Shown piece by piece: positions 6,544 through 15,058 of a stretch of 50,519 nucleotides of DNA. The DNA lies in assembly GCA_021806765.1 (NCBI GenBank), contig JAJZQR010000003.1, positions 1 through 50,519 of the forward strand, read 5' to 3'. Both the position numbers and the translations under genes were made by a program. The stretch comes from Chloroflexota bacterium (GTDB taxonomy: Bacteria; Chloroflexota; UBA6077). The notes under the pieces were generated by a model, which saw nothing but the letters and a program-made list of their open reading frames with translations, made no database searches and was not told the origin of the DNA. Position 1 is the first letter of the stretch. Every line of letters begins with the position of its first letter.

Positions 6544-8625
6544 CTAATGCTCCTGCCCCAGGGTGACCGTGGCCTCGCACTCCACCTTGAAGTCCGAGGG
6601 GATCTCCGCGAAGGAAAGCACTACCAGGTTGGGCATCGACCGCTCCGTAAGACGCTTGAGAGGCAGCCTGATCCGGCCCGAGCAGAGGATCACCGGCAGA
6701 TAACCACCCTCAGTCACCCGCTGGATCTCCATGCCCAACTGCTGCAGCATTCGATGCGCTACTCCGGGCTCCAGAGCCACCACCGCCGTTCTGTCCGAGG
6801 GCTGGACAGCGTTGGCGATCAACTGTTCCGCCTCCGGACCGATGGTGATAACGTGCAGCGCGCCGTCGGGCGCCTTCAGCTGAGAGCAGATCTCCCGGCC
6901 AAGGGCGCGCCTTACCTGCTCGCTGAGAACGTCGGGGTCCCGGCTGGACCGGCCCTCTACCGCGAGGGTCTCCAGGATGGTACCCAGGTTGCGGACCGAG
7001 ACCCTTTCCCTCAGCAGGTTCTGCAGGACCCGGTGGATCTCTCCTGCCGTGAGGATGTTCGGGATCAACTCCTCTATCACCGCCGAGTGCGCGGTCTTCG
7101 CGTTGTCCAGCAGCGACTGCAGATCCTGCCTCCCCAGGATCAATGGCGCAAATGTCTTGACTATCTCCGTGAAGTGGGTGCTGAACACCGATATGGAATC
7201 CACCACCGTATAGCCCATGCTTTCGGCCCGCTCGCGGTCGGCATCGCCTATCCAGACGGCCGGCAAACCGAAAGCGGGATCGGAGGTCTTCACACCCTCC
7301 AGCCCTGTCTCTTCCCAGCCCATGCCCAGGGCCAGATACCGGCTCGCCATCAACTCGCCCCGGCCGATCTCTACGCCCCTCAGCTTCACCACGTAGCTGT
7401 TCGGCCCCAGCTGCAGGTTGTCCCTAATCCGCACGGTGGGGACGACGACGCCCAGGTCCTGGGCCAGCTGCCGCCGGATGGCCGTGACCCGAGCCAGCAT
7501 GCCTCCCGGCTTCTGCTCCACCAACGGGATCAGCCCATACCCGATCTCAACCTCCATGGGGTCCACCTGAAGGAGGGCAGAGGGCGACTCCTGCTCGACT
7601 GTCTCGGTGGGCGCCTCCTCGGCGACCGGCTCGGCTACGGCGGTTCGCCCCCGGTGCATCATCCAGGCGACAGCGCCCAGGACTGCAGCGGCGCCGAGGA
7701 AGGGCATCTTCGGCATCGCCGGCACCAGACCAAAGGCCGCCATGATGCCGGCCACGACACCCAGAACCCTGGGGTTCCCCAGGATCTGAGAGGCCATCTC
7801 GTGCCCCAGGTCGGACTCGGAAGCGCTCCGGGTCACCACGATACCGGTGGCAGTGGAGATCAGAAGGGCTGGGATCTGGGTCACCAGGCCGTCCCCCACC
7901 GTCAACAGGGTGTACACCTGGACACTGTCCATGAGGTTCATCCCGCGCTGGAGAACCCCGATGATGAAGCCACCGACAATGTTTATGACGATGATGATTA
8001 TGCCGGCAACAGCATCGCCCTTGACGAACTTGCTGGCACCATCCATGGCCCCGTAGAAGTCCGCCTCCGACTCGATGGCCCTGCGCCGCCTTCGGGCCTC
8101 CTGATCCGTGATCAACCCGGCGTTCATGTCGGCGTCGATGCTCATCTGCTTGCCGGGCATGGCATCCAGGGTGAACCTGGCAGCTACCTCGGCTATGCGC
8201 CCCGCGCCGTTGGTGATCACCACGAACTGGATCACCACCAGGATCAGAAAGACCACCACGCCGACGACGTAGTTGCCCCCAACGACGAAGCTGCCGAAGG
8301 CCTCGATCACCTTTCCCGCCCCGCCATTGAGGAGGATCAGCCTCGTGGCAGACACGTTGAGACCGAGGCGGAACAGCGTGGTGACCAACAGCAGGGACGG
8401 GAATACGGAGAACTCCAAGGGCTCCATGACGTACATGGAAACGAGCAGGATGGTGAGTGCGGTCGCTATGTTCACCACCTGCAGAATGTCCAGCATCGAG
8501 GCAGGCAGGGGGATTACCATCATAGCGACGATGCCGACCACGGCCACGGCCAGCAACACGTCGCTCTGGCCCATCACCCGAGCCAGGCCCGGATTCCTCT
8601 TGGAGCTAACAGAGGTCACAGCCAT
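6544..8625 (-). CDS. flhA: flagellar type III export gate protein FlhA
   Basis: FlhA is the large export-gate subunit with eight transmembrane helices and a cytoplasmic ring domain that docks chaperone-substrate complexes. The 693-residue product has helices through residue ~320 and the FHIPEP-family loop (DADMNAGLITDQEARRRR, then DFYGAMDGASKFVKGDA near residues 190-210). A variable linker at ~330-350 leads to the cytoplasmic domain. Length is normal. A repeat-filled 278-bp gap separates it from flhB, which is unusual inside this otherwise tightly packed operon. It is followed by the PilZ gene 24 bp downstream. Confidence 0.97.
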   Translation of the reverse strand: MAVTSVSSKRNPGLARVMGQSDVLLAVAVVGIVAMMVIPLPASMLDILQVVNIATALTILLVSMYVMEPLEFSVFPSLLLVTTLFRLGLNVSATRLILLNGGAGKVIEAFGSFVVGGNYVVGVVVFLILVVIQFVVITNGAGRIAEVAARFTLDAMPGKQMSIDADMNAGLITDQEARRRRRAIESEADFYGAMDGASKFVKGDAVAGIIIIVINIVGGFIIGVLQRGMNLMDSVQVYTLLTVGDGLVTQIPALLISTATGIVVTRSASESDLGHEMASQILGNPRVLGVVAGIMAAFGLVPAMPKMPFLGAAAVLGAVAWMMHRGRTAVAEPVAEEAPTETVEQESPSALLQVDPMEVEIGYGLIPLVEQKPGGMLARVTAIRRQLAQDLGVVVPTVRIRDNLQLGPNSYVVKLRGVEIGRGELMASRYLALGMGWEETGLEGVKTSDPAFGLPAVWIGDADRERAESMGYTVVDSISVFSTHFTEIVKTFAPLILGRQDLQSLLDNAKTAHSAVIEELIPNILTAGEIHRVLQNLLRERVSVRNLGTILETLAVEGRSSRDPDVLSEQVRRALGREICSQLKAPDGALHVITIGPEAEQLIANAVQPSDRTAVVALEPGVAHRMLQQLGMEIQRVTEGGYLPVILCSGRIRLPLKRLTERSMPNLVVLSFAEIPSDFKVECEATVTLGQEH

Positions 8626-8646
8626 CGTCGCCTTACCTCAATCAAG

Positions 8647-8674
8647 CTATCAGCTATCAGCTATCAGCTATCAG
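8647..8674. repeat. CTATCAG heptad tandem repeat, four copies
   Basis: Four exact CTATCAG units run head to tail. They are in phase with the 15-unit NACYCAG array at 8824-8928; the MITE at 8678-8823 sits between the two, as if it had inserted into one continuous heptad array. Confidence 0.8.
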
Positions 8675-8677
8675 CAC

Positions 8678-8823
8678 CTAAGCAGTTGGCCTGAGATCGC
8701 GTGCACAATCCGCCGTCATGCCCGCGAAGGCGGGCATCCAGGGCCTTCTCCGCACGGTAGTGTCCTGGACCCCCGCTTTCGCGGGGGTGACGAAGGGCAG
8801 ACTATCTGGGGCCAACTGCTTAG
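8678..8823 (+). mobile_element. 146-bp MITE-like palindromic element, copy A
   Basis: The ends form terminal inverted repeats: the left end begins CTAAGCAGTTGGCC and the right end is its exact complement, with four more matching bases beyond a 2-bp mismatch. Inside are two strong hairpins (ATGCCCGC/GCGGGCAT and CCCCCGC/GCGGGGG) flanked by GTCA/TGAC and TCCAGG/CCTGGA. The element carries no reading frame of note. It recurs inverted at 39395-39538. Flanking CAC triplets on both sides may be a target duplication within a heptad array. It lies between flhB and flhA. Confidence 0.8.
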
Positions 8824-8928
8824 CACTCAGTACTCAGCACTCAGTACTCAGCACTCAGCACTCAGCACTCAGCACCCAGAACTCAGAACCCAGAACCCAG
8901 CACTCAGGACTCAGAACCCGGCACTCGC
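8824..8928. repeat. NACYCAG heptad array, 15 units
   Basis: Fifteen 7-bp units in perfect register run CACTCAG, TACTCAG, CACTCAG and so on, decaying to AACCCAG, AACCCGG and CACTCGC towards flhB. The flhB stop codon (8904-8906) and its last several codons are inside the array. Units are identical at the central repeats and degenerate at the flhB side. Confidence 0.88.
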
Positions 8929-9977
8929 GGTTGGCGCAGCCGATAGATGAAGGCCAAGACCTCGGCCACAGCCTTATACATCTCAGGCGGGATCGCATCT
9001 CCAATCTCCACCGAGGCGTAAAGGGCCCGTGCCAGGGGCGGGTTCTCGATCACCGGCACGCCATGCTCTTTGGCCACCCGCTTGATGTTCTCGGCAACCA
9101 GCATCTGGCCCTTGGCCGTGACCACCGGCGCCTGCATCTTCGCCGTCTTATACTCCAGTGCCACGGCATAGTGGGTCGGGTTGGTAACCACCACGTCGGC
9201 GTGGGGTACGGCCTGCATCATCCGGCTTCGGGCGAGTTGCCTCTGCAACGTTCGGATCTTCCCCTTCACCTGGGGGTTCCCCTCCTGTTGCTTGGCCTCT
9301 TCCTTCACCTCTTCTTTGGTCATCATCAGGCTGCTCTCGTGGGAGCGTTTCTGGTACAGGTAGTCAGCCACCGCCATCACCAGCAACGCCACGCCGCACT
9401 TCTCGCCAATCTCCAGCATGATGCTTCCGATCGTCGCGAGGGCGCCGGTGGGGGACGCAGCCTGCAACCCCACCAGCATCCAGTACTGCTCTCTGATCAC
9501 CTGATAGGCTATGAACCCCATGACCCCCAGTTTCGCGCCGGACTTGAGGAGTTCCATGAAGATCCGGGGAGACCAGAGACGCCGAAGACCCGCAATGGGA
9601 TTGAGCTTCGCGAGATCGGGCTTCAACACCTGCGCGCTGAACATCGGGCCAACCTGCACCACGTTCAATGCCATCCCCGCAACTGCCACCGCCAGTACCA
9701 GGGGAGCGATCACCATCGCACTACTGACCAGGAGTGTCATGGCCATGGAGAGCAGAGCCTCTGGACGCTCTCCCCGGACAGCCAGTTGCAGAAAGGCTTG
9801 TCGGGTCACGGTCGCATACTGGTTCAGCAATTCGGGAGCCCTGGAGTTGAGCATCAGCATCCCGGCAAACAGGACCGCCACGGAGGTAATCTCGGTGCTT
9901 CGGGCTACCTGACCCTTGCTCCGCGCCTCCGATCGTCTCTTCCCCGTGGGTTTCTCTGTCCTGTTGTCGCCAGCCAT
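8904..9977 (-). CDS. flhB: flagellar export switch protein FlhB
   Basis: FlhB is an export-gate protein whose cytoplasmic domain cleaves itself to switch export from rod/hook to filament substrates. The 357-residue product has the conserved basic start (EKPTGKRRSEARSKGQVARS), four hydrophobic segments between ~30 and ~210, and the autocleavage motif NPTH at residues 266-269 (VVVTNPTHYAVAL). Length is normal. The C-terminal residues PRVPGSES and the TGA are encoded by the heptad array, so the native terminus may have been replaced. It follows fliR by 13 bp. Confidence 0.96.
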   Translation of the reverse strand: MAGDNRTEKPTGKRRSEARSKGQVARSTEITSVAVLFAGMLMLNSRAPELLNQYATVTRQAFLQLAVRGERPEALLSMAMTLLVSSAMVIAPLVLAVAVAGMALNVVQVGPMFSAQVLKPDLAKLNPIAGLRRLWSPRIFMELLKSGAKLGVMGFIAYQVIREQYWMLVGLQAASPTGALATIGSIMLEIGEKCGVALLVMAVADYLYQKRSHESSLMMTKEEVKEEAKQQEGNPQVKGKIRTLQRQLARSRMMQAVPHADVVVTNPTHYAVALEYKTAKMQAPVVTAKGQMLVAENIKRVAKEHGVPVIENPPLARALYASVEIGDAIPPEMYKAVAEVLAFIYRLRQPRVPGSES

Positions 9978-9990
9978 GCTCTACCGTCCG

Positions 9991-10755
9991 TTACTTCAGC
10001 ACCCCGGCCACTGCCGAGGCCACGTTGTGGGTCACGTCGCCTATCCCGCTGACGGTAATGGGGGTGAGGGCCACCAGGGTCAGGATGCCCACCACCATCT
10101 TCACGGGGAGCCCCACCGCGAACACGTTCATCTGGGGGATCGATCTGGTCACCAGGGCCATCGCGGCGTCCACCAGCAACATCGTTCCCACCACCGGCAT
10201 GGCCAGACGTAGGGCAGTACCGAAGGCCAGAGAGCTGAGGGTAACCAACCGTTCTCCGATCACCGGCGCAGGCCCATGGAGGCCAACCGGGGCCAGCTCG
10301 AAGCTCTGGCTGAGTCCCGTTATCAAGGCGTAATGCCCGCCCAGGTTCAGGAAGACCACCACCGACAGCAGGCTGTAGAGGGTCTCCATAAAACCGGAGC
10401 TTTGGCTCGAGAGTGGGTCCAGGGTGTTCGAGAAGGTGAAGCCGATCTGCACGCCTACGATCTGAGCAGCCATCTGGACTGCAGAGAAGAGTAGCGTCGC
10501 CGCGAAACCCAGGAGCAACCCGATTACCACCTCGTGCGCGACAGACAGTAGAATGGTCAGCCAATTGGTGAAGAGGGGCTCGGGCACCTTCTGCAGAGGC
10601 GTCAGGATTACTGCCAGCAGCACGGCGAGGCCCACCTTCACCTGGCTCGGAACGGGCCGCGCCCCCAGCACCGGCGCCACCATCACCATGGCAGCCACCC
10701 GCACGAGAACCAGCATGAAGATGTCCCAATGGCCGACAGTAAGGCTGAGAGCCAA
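9991..10755 (-). CDS. fliR: flagellar export gate protein FliR
   Basis: FliR is an inner-membrane component of the FliPQR export channel. The 254-residue product is hydrophobic throughout with about six segments, and carries the family region around residues 85-130 (AATLLFSAVQMAAQIVGVQIGF, followed by DPLSSQSSGFMETLYSLL). It lies between fliQ (10 bp) and flhB (13 bp) in the standard fliP-fliQ-fliR-flhB-flhA order. Confidence 0.95.
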   Translation of the reverse strand: MALSLTVGHWDIFMLVLVRVAAMVMVAPVLGARPVPSQVKVGLAVLLAVILTPLQKVPEPLFTNWLTILLSVAHEVVIGLLLGFAATLLFSAVQMAAQIVGVQIGFTFSNTLDPLSSQSSGFMETLYSLLSVVVFLNLGGHYALITGLSQSFELAPVGLHGPAPVIGERLVTLSSLAFGTALRLAMPVVGTMLLVDAAMALVTRSIPQMNVFAVGLPVKMVVGILTLVALTPITVSGIGDVTHNVASAVAGVLK

Positions 10756-10765
10756 GCCAGTCTCC

Positions 10766-11035
10766 TCAGTGGGCGTAGTTGGGCAGGGACGCCAGCAGGT
10801 TCGCCGTGTATACGACCAGATTGTTCATCACCCAGGGCCCGAAGACGACCCCGGCAATCCCAACGGCCAGTACCTTCGGCACGAAGCTGAGGGTCATCTC
10901 CTGGATCTGCGTTGCCGCCTGGAAGACGCTAACTATCACGCCTACCACCAGGCTGACGCCCAGTAACGGCATGGCCGTCACCAGGGTAACGGTGAAGGCA
11001 TCCTTGCCCAACTGGATGATCATGCTCTGGGTCAT
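10766..11035 (-). CDS. fliQ: flagellar export gate protein FliQ
   Basis: FliQ is the small two-helix subunit of the FliPQR core. The 89-residue product is of normal length, with hydrophobic helices at about residues 14-38 and 50-75 and the family segment VFQAATQIQEMTLSFVPK between them. It lies 9 bp after fliP and 10 bp before fliR. Confidence 0.95.
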   Translation of the reverse strand: MTQSMIIQLGKDAFTVTLVTAMPLLGVSLVVGVIVSVFQAATQIQEMTLSFVPKVLAVGIAGVVFGPWVMNNLVVYTANLLASLPNYAH

Positions 11036-11044
11036 CTATCCCTC

Positions 11045-11869
11045 CTAGCTGAAGCTTCTCACCAGGGAACCAACCACCAGATACCAACCGTCGACCATGA
11101 CGAAGAGCAGCAGTTTGAAGGGCAGCGAGATCATCGCAGGCGGCAGCATCATCATGCCCATGGACATGAGGGTGCTGGAGATGACCATGTCGATTACCAG
11201 GAAAGGAATGAAAATGATGAATCCCATCTGAAAGGAGGTCTTCAGCTCGCTGATGACGAAGGCCGGTATCAACACATGGGTGGGGACATCATCTGGTTGG
11301 TTGGGCTGCTCCAGGTGGGCCAGCTGAACGAAGAGCGAGAGATCCTTCTCTCGGGTCTGCTTCAGCATGAACTCCCGAATCGGGCGCTGCGCCCTGTCCA
11401 GAGCCAGGTCCTGAGATAGGGTCCCCTGCATGTAAGGCTGCAACGCGTCCTGGTTTACGGCATCCATGGTCGGCATCATCACGAAGAGAGTCAGGAACAG
11501 CGCTAACCCCAGCAGCACCTGATTGGGAGGCATCATCGGGACTCCCAGGGCACTGCGAATGAAACCCAGAACGATGATGATTCGAGTGAAGGAGGTGACC
11601 ATTATCAGCAGCGCCGGGGCCAGGGTCAGTACCGTGAGCAGGGCCACCAACTCGATGGCCACGCTCACGTCGTTAGGGTCCTTCGATCCATCCACTCCTA
11701 CATCCACCGCACCCCGGGTTCCGTCGATGGCCACACTCAACTTAGGAACGCCTCCGGCAGACGAGGGCGCCGCGGCGCAACCTGCAACGGACAGGGCCAC
11801 GGCCAGCAGGGCTACAACTACTAAGATTCTGGTGATGGAAGTCAATTGCACTGCACCAAGCCGCTTCAT
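11045..11869 (-). CDS. fliP: flagellar export gate protein FliP, with lipobox-like signal
   Basis: FliP forms the export channel with FliQ and FliR and is normally made with a cleavable signal peptide. The 274-residue product has a hydrophobic leader (residues ~13-30) followed by VAGC with Cys31, which fits a lipoprotein signal-peptidase-II lipobox. The mature family domain begins near residue 70 ([20 protein letters not shown]) with [34 protein letters not shown], and the C-terminal helices ending [16 protein letters not shown]. It overlaps fliO by 4 bp. Whether Cys31 is lipidated is open. Confidence 0.95.
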   Translation of the reverse strand: MKRLGAVQLTSITRILVVVALLAVALSVAGCAAAPSSAGGVPKLSVAIDGTRGAVDVGVDGSKDPNDVSVAIELVALLTVLTLAPALLIMVTSFTRIIIVLGFIRSALGVPMMPPNQVLLGLALFLTLFVMMPTMDAVNQDALQPYMQGTLSQDLALDRAQRPIREFMLKQTREKDLSLFVQLAHLEQPNQPDDVPTHVLIPAFVISELKTSFQMGFIIFIPFLVIDMVISSTLMSMGMMMLPPAMISLPFKLLLFVMVDGWYLVVGSLVRSFS

Positions 11870-12285
11870 TCGGCTTCACCCGCGCCGGAGTTCATGTCAG
11901 AACCTCTGTCCAGGCGCCCTCTTCTCAGCCGGGACGATAGAGAGCCGGCCGCATCGATCGCCTGACGCAGGTGGCGATCGAAGCCGTCGCCAGAGACAGC
12001 GACCTCTGACTCCATCACCAGATCCGCAGCCCCCACTTCCGCCAGCAGCGACACCTGCTGAGAAGTCGCTCCCACCAGGAGCATCTTCCCTCCGACCCCG
12101 ATCAGATGCACCGATCGGCCGGGGCCGAGTTGAGCGCTCTGAACCACCAGGATGGAGGCGCTCCGTTGCTGCAGCCCGGTCTTTCCGTAGTAGCGCCGTA
12201 TTGTCCATAGCACACCGTACAACAGCGCCAGAACCAGAGCTGTCTTCGCAGCTACGTCCCAAATCAGATCCGTCGGCACGTCCAC
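11866..12285 (-). CDS. fliO: flagellar biosynthetic protein FliO
   Basis: FliO is a small bitopic membrane protein that helps FliP assemble. The 139-residue product has one membrane helix at about residues 11-28 ([18 protein letters not shown]), then the FliO domain with [20 protein letters not shown] and [20 protein letters not shown]. The C-terminal ~45 residues are charged and variable. Family identity is weak in general, but the LGPGRSVHL and LLVGAT motifs and the fliN-fliO-fliP order (4-bp overlap with fliP) make the call firm. Confidence 0.91.
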   Translation of the reverse strand: MDVPTDLIWDVAAKTALVLALLYGVLWTIRRYYGKTGLQQRSASILVVQSAQLGPGRSVHLIGVGGKMLLVGATSQQVSLLAEVGAADLVMESEVAVSGDGFDRHLRQAIDAAGSLSSRLRRGRLDRGSDMNSGAGEAE

Positions 12286-12297
12286 TACTGGTTTCCT

Positions 12298-12651
12298 TTA
12301 CCTGAGAGAGTTGAGCCGTTTCTCGAGGGTGACAATGTCGGTGACGCGCACGCCAAAGTTCTCGTCGACTACCACAACCTCACCACGGGCGATCAGCTTG
12401 TCGTTGGCCACGATATCCACAGGCTCGCCGGCCATCTTGTCCAACTCCACTACCGACCCCTGCCCCAGGGCAAGGACCTCCCGGATCGACATGGTTGCCT
12501 TGCCCAGCACCACGGAAACCCGCAGCGGGACATCCAGCAGCAGATCGATAGGGTTCGACTGTTTCTGTCCACCGAAAGCATCGAAGGAGGCAAACTGGGC
12601 CGGATTTGCTGTTGCGCCTTCCTCTTCGTTATCCACTGACGATCCTCCCAT
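12298..12651 (-). CDS. fliN: flagellar motor switch protein FliN
   Basis: FliN forms the lower C-ring with FliM and helps dock export substrates. The 117-residue product has a ~35-residue polar N-terminus and a full SpoA/FliN domain (LLLDVPLRVSVVLGKATMS, VVELDKMAGEPVDIVANDKL, GEVVVVDENFGVRVTDIV). It lacks the CheC-like N-terminal domain found in the FliY variant of Bacillus. It lies 33 bp after fliM and 12 bp before fliO. Confidence 0.95.
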   Translation of the reverse strand: MGGSSVDNEEEGATANPAQFASFDAFGGQKQSNPIDLLLDVPLRVSVVLGKATMSIREVLALGQGSVVELDKMAGEPVDIVANDKLIARGEVVVVDENFGVRVTDIVTLEKRLNSLR

Positions 12652-12684
12652 CCGACTGCCCCGCCTTCCCGGACAGTCCGGGTG

Positions 12685-13722
12685 CTAGACGGCTGCGTCC
12701 TGCTTCAGTTGCTCGAGCATCTCCAACTCGTCGACCTTACCCGCAATCTGGACGGCCAGTTTGTGTCCAACCATCCCAGGGCGCGCCGCAAACTTCCGCC
12801 GGTTGCCGATCACCACGTCCAGGGGTGTGCTGATGGTCTTGTCCAGAAGAACCACGTCGCCCTTCTTCAGATCCACAAGATCCTGCACCGTCACCGTGCT
12901 GCTCCCCAACTCCACCGTCACCTCGATGTTGACCGTCTCGAGACTCTGGCGCAGCAGTTCAGCCTGCTGAGCCGCACCACGGCGAGCACTGGCAAACCAC
13001 AGCTGGGCCGTCAGATTCGGAAGAACGGGCTCCAGGGCCACGTAGGGGAGACAGAGAGTCACTGTGCCGGAGTTCTGAACGATGCCAACCTCGAGGGCAA
13101 TAACCACCACTGGATCGCTACGCAGCGCCACCTGGACGTATCGCGGGTCCAACACCACGTCTCGAATGGAGGGGTGAAGGTCCACCACCCGGCCCCAGGC
13201 CTCGGTCAGTCCCCGCAACATGTTGTTCACGAAGGCCTGAAGCAGTGCCAGCTCGATCTCAGTTGGGGTTCGGGCGGTATCTGGTGCCGCCCCCGTGCCG
13301 CCCAACAGCCGGTCCACAGCTGTCACCGCCGCCACCCTGTCCAGGCCGATCAAAACGCTGCCCGGCAAGGGATCCATACTCAAGATGTGCAGGATAGTGT
13401 CGGGCGGCATGCGCTCCACATACTCCCCGTATACCCCCTGCTCAATGGAAACCAGGTTCAGCTGCACGGCTGTCCTGAGGTAAGCAGACAGCGACGAGCT
13501 TGCCAGCCTGCCAAAGGTCTCGTGGATCAACTGCAGAGTACGCATCTGATCCTTGGAGAGTTTGTCGGGGCGCCTGAAGTCGTAGGTCTTGATAACCTTC
13601 CATCGATCTTCTGGCGCCGACTCCGTGTTCTTGCCCTCGGAGCCCAGTTTCGATAGGAGAGCGTCGATTTCCGACTGCGAAAGCTCCCTTGCGTCAAACC
13701 CTGGATCCATTCCGCCTGCCAC
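12685..13722 (-). CDS. fliM: flagellar motor switch protein FliM
   Basis: FliM is the C-ring switch component that binds phosphorylated CheY. The 345-residue product carries the N-terminal CheY-docking peptide LSQSEIDALLSKL (residues ~14-26), the CheC-like middle domain with DRLLGGTGA, and a C-terminal SpoA domain (ELGSSTVTVQDLVDLKKGDV). Length is standard. The intact docking motif implies that chemotaxis genes exist elsewhere; none are in this window. It follows fliL by 9 bp. Confidence 0.96.
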   Translation of the reverse strand: MAGGMDPGFDARELSQSEIDALLSKLGSEGKNTESAPEDRWKVIKTYDFRRPDKLSKDQMRTLQLIHETFGRLASSSLSAYLRTAVQLNLVSIEQGVYGEYVERMPPDTILHILSMDPLPGSVLIGLDRVAAVTAVDRLLGGTGAAPDTARTPTEIELALLQAFVNNMLRGLTEAWGRVVDLHPSIRDVVLDPRYVQVALRSDPVVVIALEVGIVQNSGTVTLCLPYVALEPVLPNLTAQLWFASARRGAAQQAELLRQSLETVNIEVTVELGSSTVTVQDLVDLKKGDVVLLDKTISTPLDVVIGNRRKFAARPGMVGHKLAVQIAGKVDELEMLEQLKQDAAV

Positions 13723-13731
13723 CCGCCTTAT

Positions 13732-14244
13732 CTACTGCATCACGAACTGGGTGAAATAGACATTGGCTACCTGCTCGCCACCCAGGAGACGATTGATGGC
13801 TTCTTTGATGTCACTCTTCAGCCGCTGCTTGCCCTCGGGTGTGGAGATGTCACCTGGAGTCCGTGCCGCCAGAATACTTATGATCGCGTCATCGATCAGC
13901 GGCGCCTGGGGCTCGAGAAGCTTGTCGAACTCCGCCTGCTTCGCTTTCCGTTCATCCGGCCCGGCCTTCTTGAACTCCGCAGCCCCTATGTTGAACTCTA
14001 TGGAGAGGCCGACCTTGAGATAGCGCCGCCCGGTCGGATCGGCCAGGTTCACGATCCGGTCCTTCAGCACGTACATCGGCCCGGGGCCGTTCGAACCAGG
14101 CGCCTTCTCTTCAGCCGGAGCCGCCTGGCTAGCGTTGGCGTGGCCAGCAGCCTGGGAGGACCCAAACATGTAGGCGCCCCCGACCAGGAGTGCAACCCCA
14201 AGCCCTGCAGCGACGCCGATGATGCTACCTCGTGGTATCCGCAT
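13732..14244 (-). CDS. fliL: flagellar basal body-associated protein FliL
   Basis: FliL is a bitopic membrane protein that rings the stator and supports torque. The 170-residue product has one helix (residues ~8-26, IIGVAAGLGVALLVGGAYMF), a polar Ala/Pro-rich linker, and the periplasmic FliL domain (YVLKDRIVNLADP, RYLKVGLSIEF, INRLLGGEQVANVYFTQFVMQ). The ATG at 14242-14244 is preferred because AAGGAGA lies 7 nt upstream; longer in-frame readings are Arg/Pro-rich and lie within motB. It overlaps the end of motB by 20 bp. Confidence 0.92.
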   Translation of the reverse strand: MRIPRGSIIGVAAGLGVALLVGGAYMFGSSQAAGHANASQAAPAEEKAPGSNGPGPMYVLKDRIVNLADPTGRRYLKVGLSIEFNIGAAEFKKAGPDERKAKQAEFDKLLEPQAPLIDDAIISILAARTPGDISTPEGKQRLKSDIKEAINRLLGGEQVANVYFTQFVMQ

Positions 14245-15058
14245 TGCTGTTCTCCTTCTCCGGCGTGGCCGCGGGCTGTGGGGTCTCGCCCTGGAGCAAT
14301 GACGCGGCCGTGGGTGCACCGGGCACGTTCAGAATCACGATCTCGGATCGACGGTTTCGCGCTCGTCCTCTCGGGGAGTCATTCGGGGCTACCGGCTGAA
14401 ACTGGGAGTAGGCCACCGCCGACAGCCGGCTCGCATCCACCCCTTCGATCTCCGTGAGATATCTCACCACGGCCACCGCCCGGGCGCTCGAGAGTTCCCA
14501 ATTGGAGGAGAACCCCGTTCCGCTGGGCGGTACATCGTCGGTGTGCCCCTCAATACGGACCGGGTTCGGGAGTGTGTTCAGGATCCTTCCCACCGCTTGC
14601 AGCACTCGAAGAGCGTCGGGCCGCAGCTCTGCCCTCCCCGAGGCGAACAACAGGTTTCCGGACACGCTGATGGCGATCCCTTCCTCCCGAGCGCTGAGAC
14701 TCACTTTGTCCGACAGATACTCGTCCTGCAGGATGGGCCCCATCTCGTTGTAGATGGTGTCGAGTTCGTTCGCGGTTGCGGACATGTCCTCGGCGCTACC
14801 GGCCTCGGTAGAGATGCCGGCGGTCTGATCGAGGATGGATGCACTCGGGTCTGCCTGGAGCACTCCCACGTTGAAGGCCCTCTTCATCGCCTGCGAGAAC
14901 TTCGTAAACTTCTTGGCGTCCGCGCTGGAGATGCCATACATGATGACAAAGAAGGCCAGCAGCAGCGTGATCAAGTCCGAGTAGGTCAGCAGCCACCGCT
15001 CTGAGTTTTCCTTCTTAGGCCGTCTGGAGGTCCTCGCGTACCCTGCCTGGTGCTGCAT
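14225..15058 (-). CDS. motB: flagellar stator protein MotB
   Basis: MotB anchors the ion-conducting stator to the cell wall. The 277-residue product (from ATG 15056-15058) has the single helix with the ion-binding aspartate (LLTYSDLITLLLAFFVIMYG, Asp28), a linker, and the OmpA-like peptidoglycan-binding domain (IEGHTDDVPP, NWELSSARAVAVVRYL, RNRRSEIVI). An upstream in-frame extension of 29 residues has unsuitable composition and would lie deep in motA. It overlaps motA by 44 bp and fliL by 20 bp, so the three are tightly coupled. Confidence 0.93.
   Translation of the reverse strand: MQHQAGYARTSRRPKKENSERWLLTYSDLITLLLAFFVIMYGISSADAKKFTKFSQAMKRAFNVGVLQADPSASILDQTAGISTEAGSAEDMSATANELDTIYNEMGPILQDEYLSDKVSLSAREEGIAISVSGNLLFASGRAELRPDALRVLQAVGRILNTLPNPVRIEGHTDDVPPSGTGFSSNWELSSARAVAVVRYLTEIEGVDASRLSAVAYSQFQPVAPNDSPRGRARNRRSEIVILNVPGAPTAASLLQGETPQPAATPEKENSNADTTR

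Noticed and set aside
8647..8928. Possible CRISPR-like array
   Set aside because: The repeat unit is 7 bp with no spacers, and no cas genes are present.
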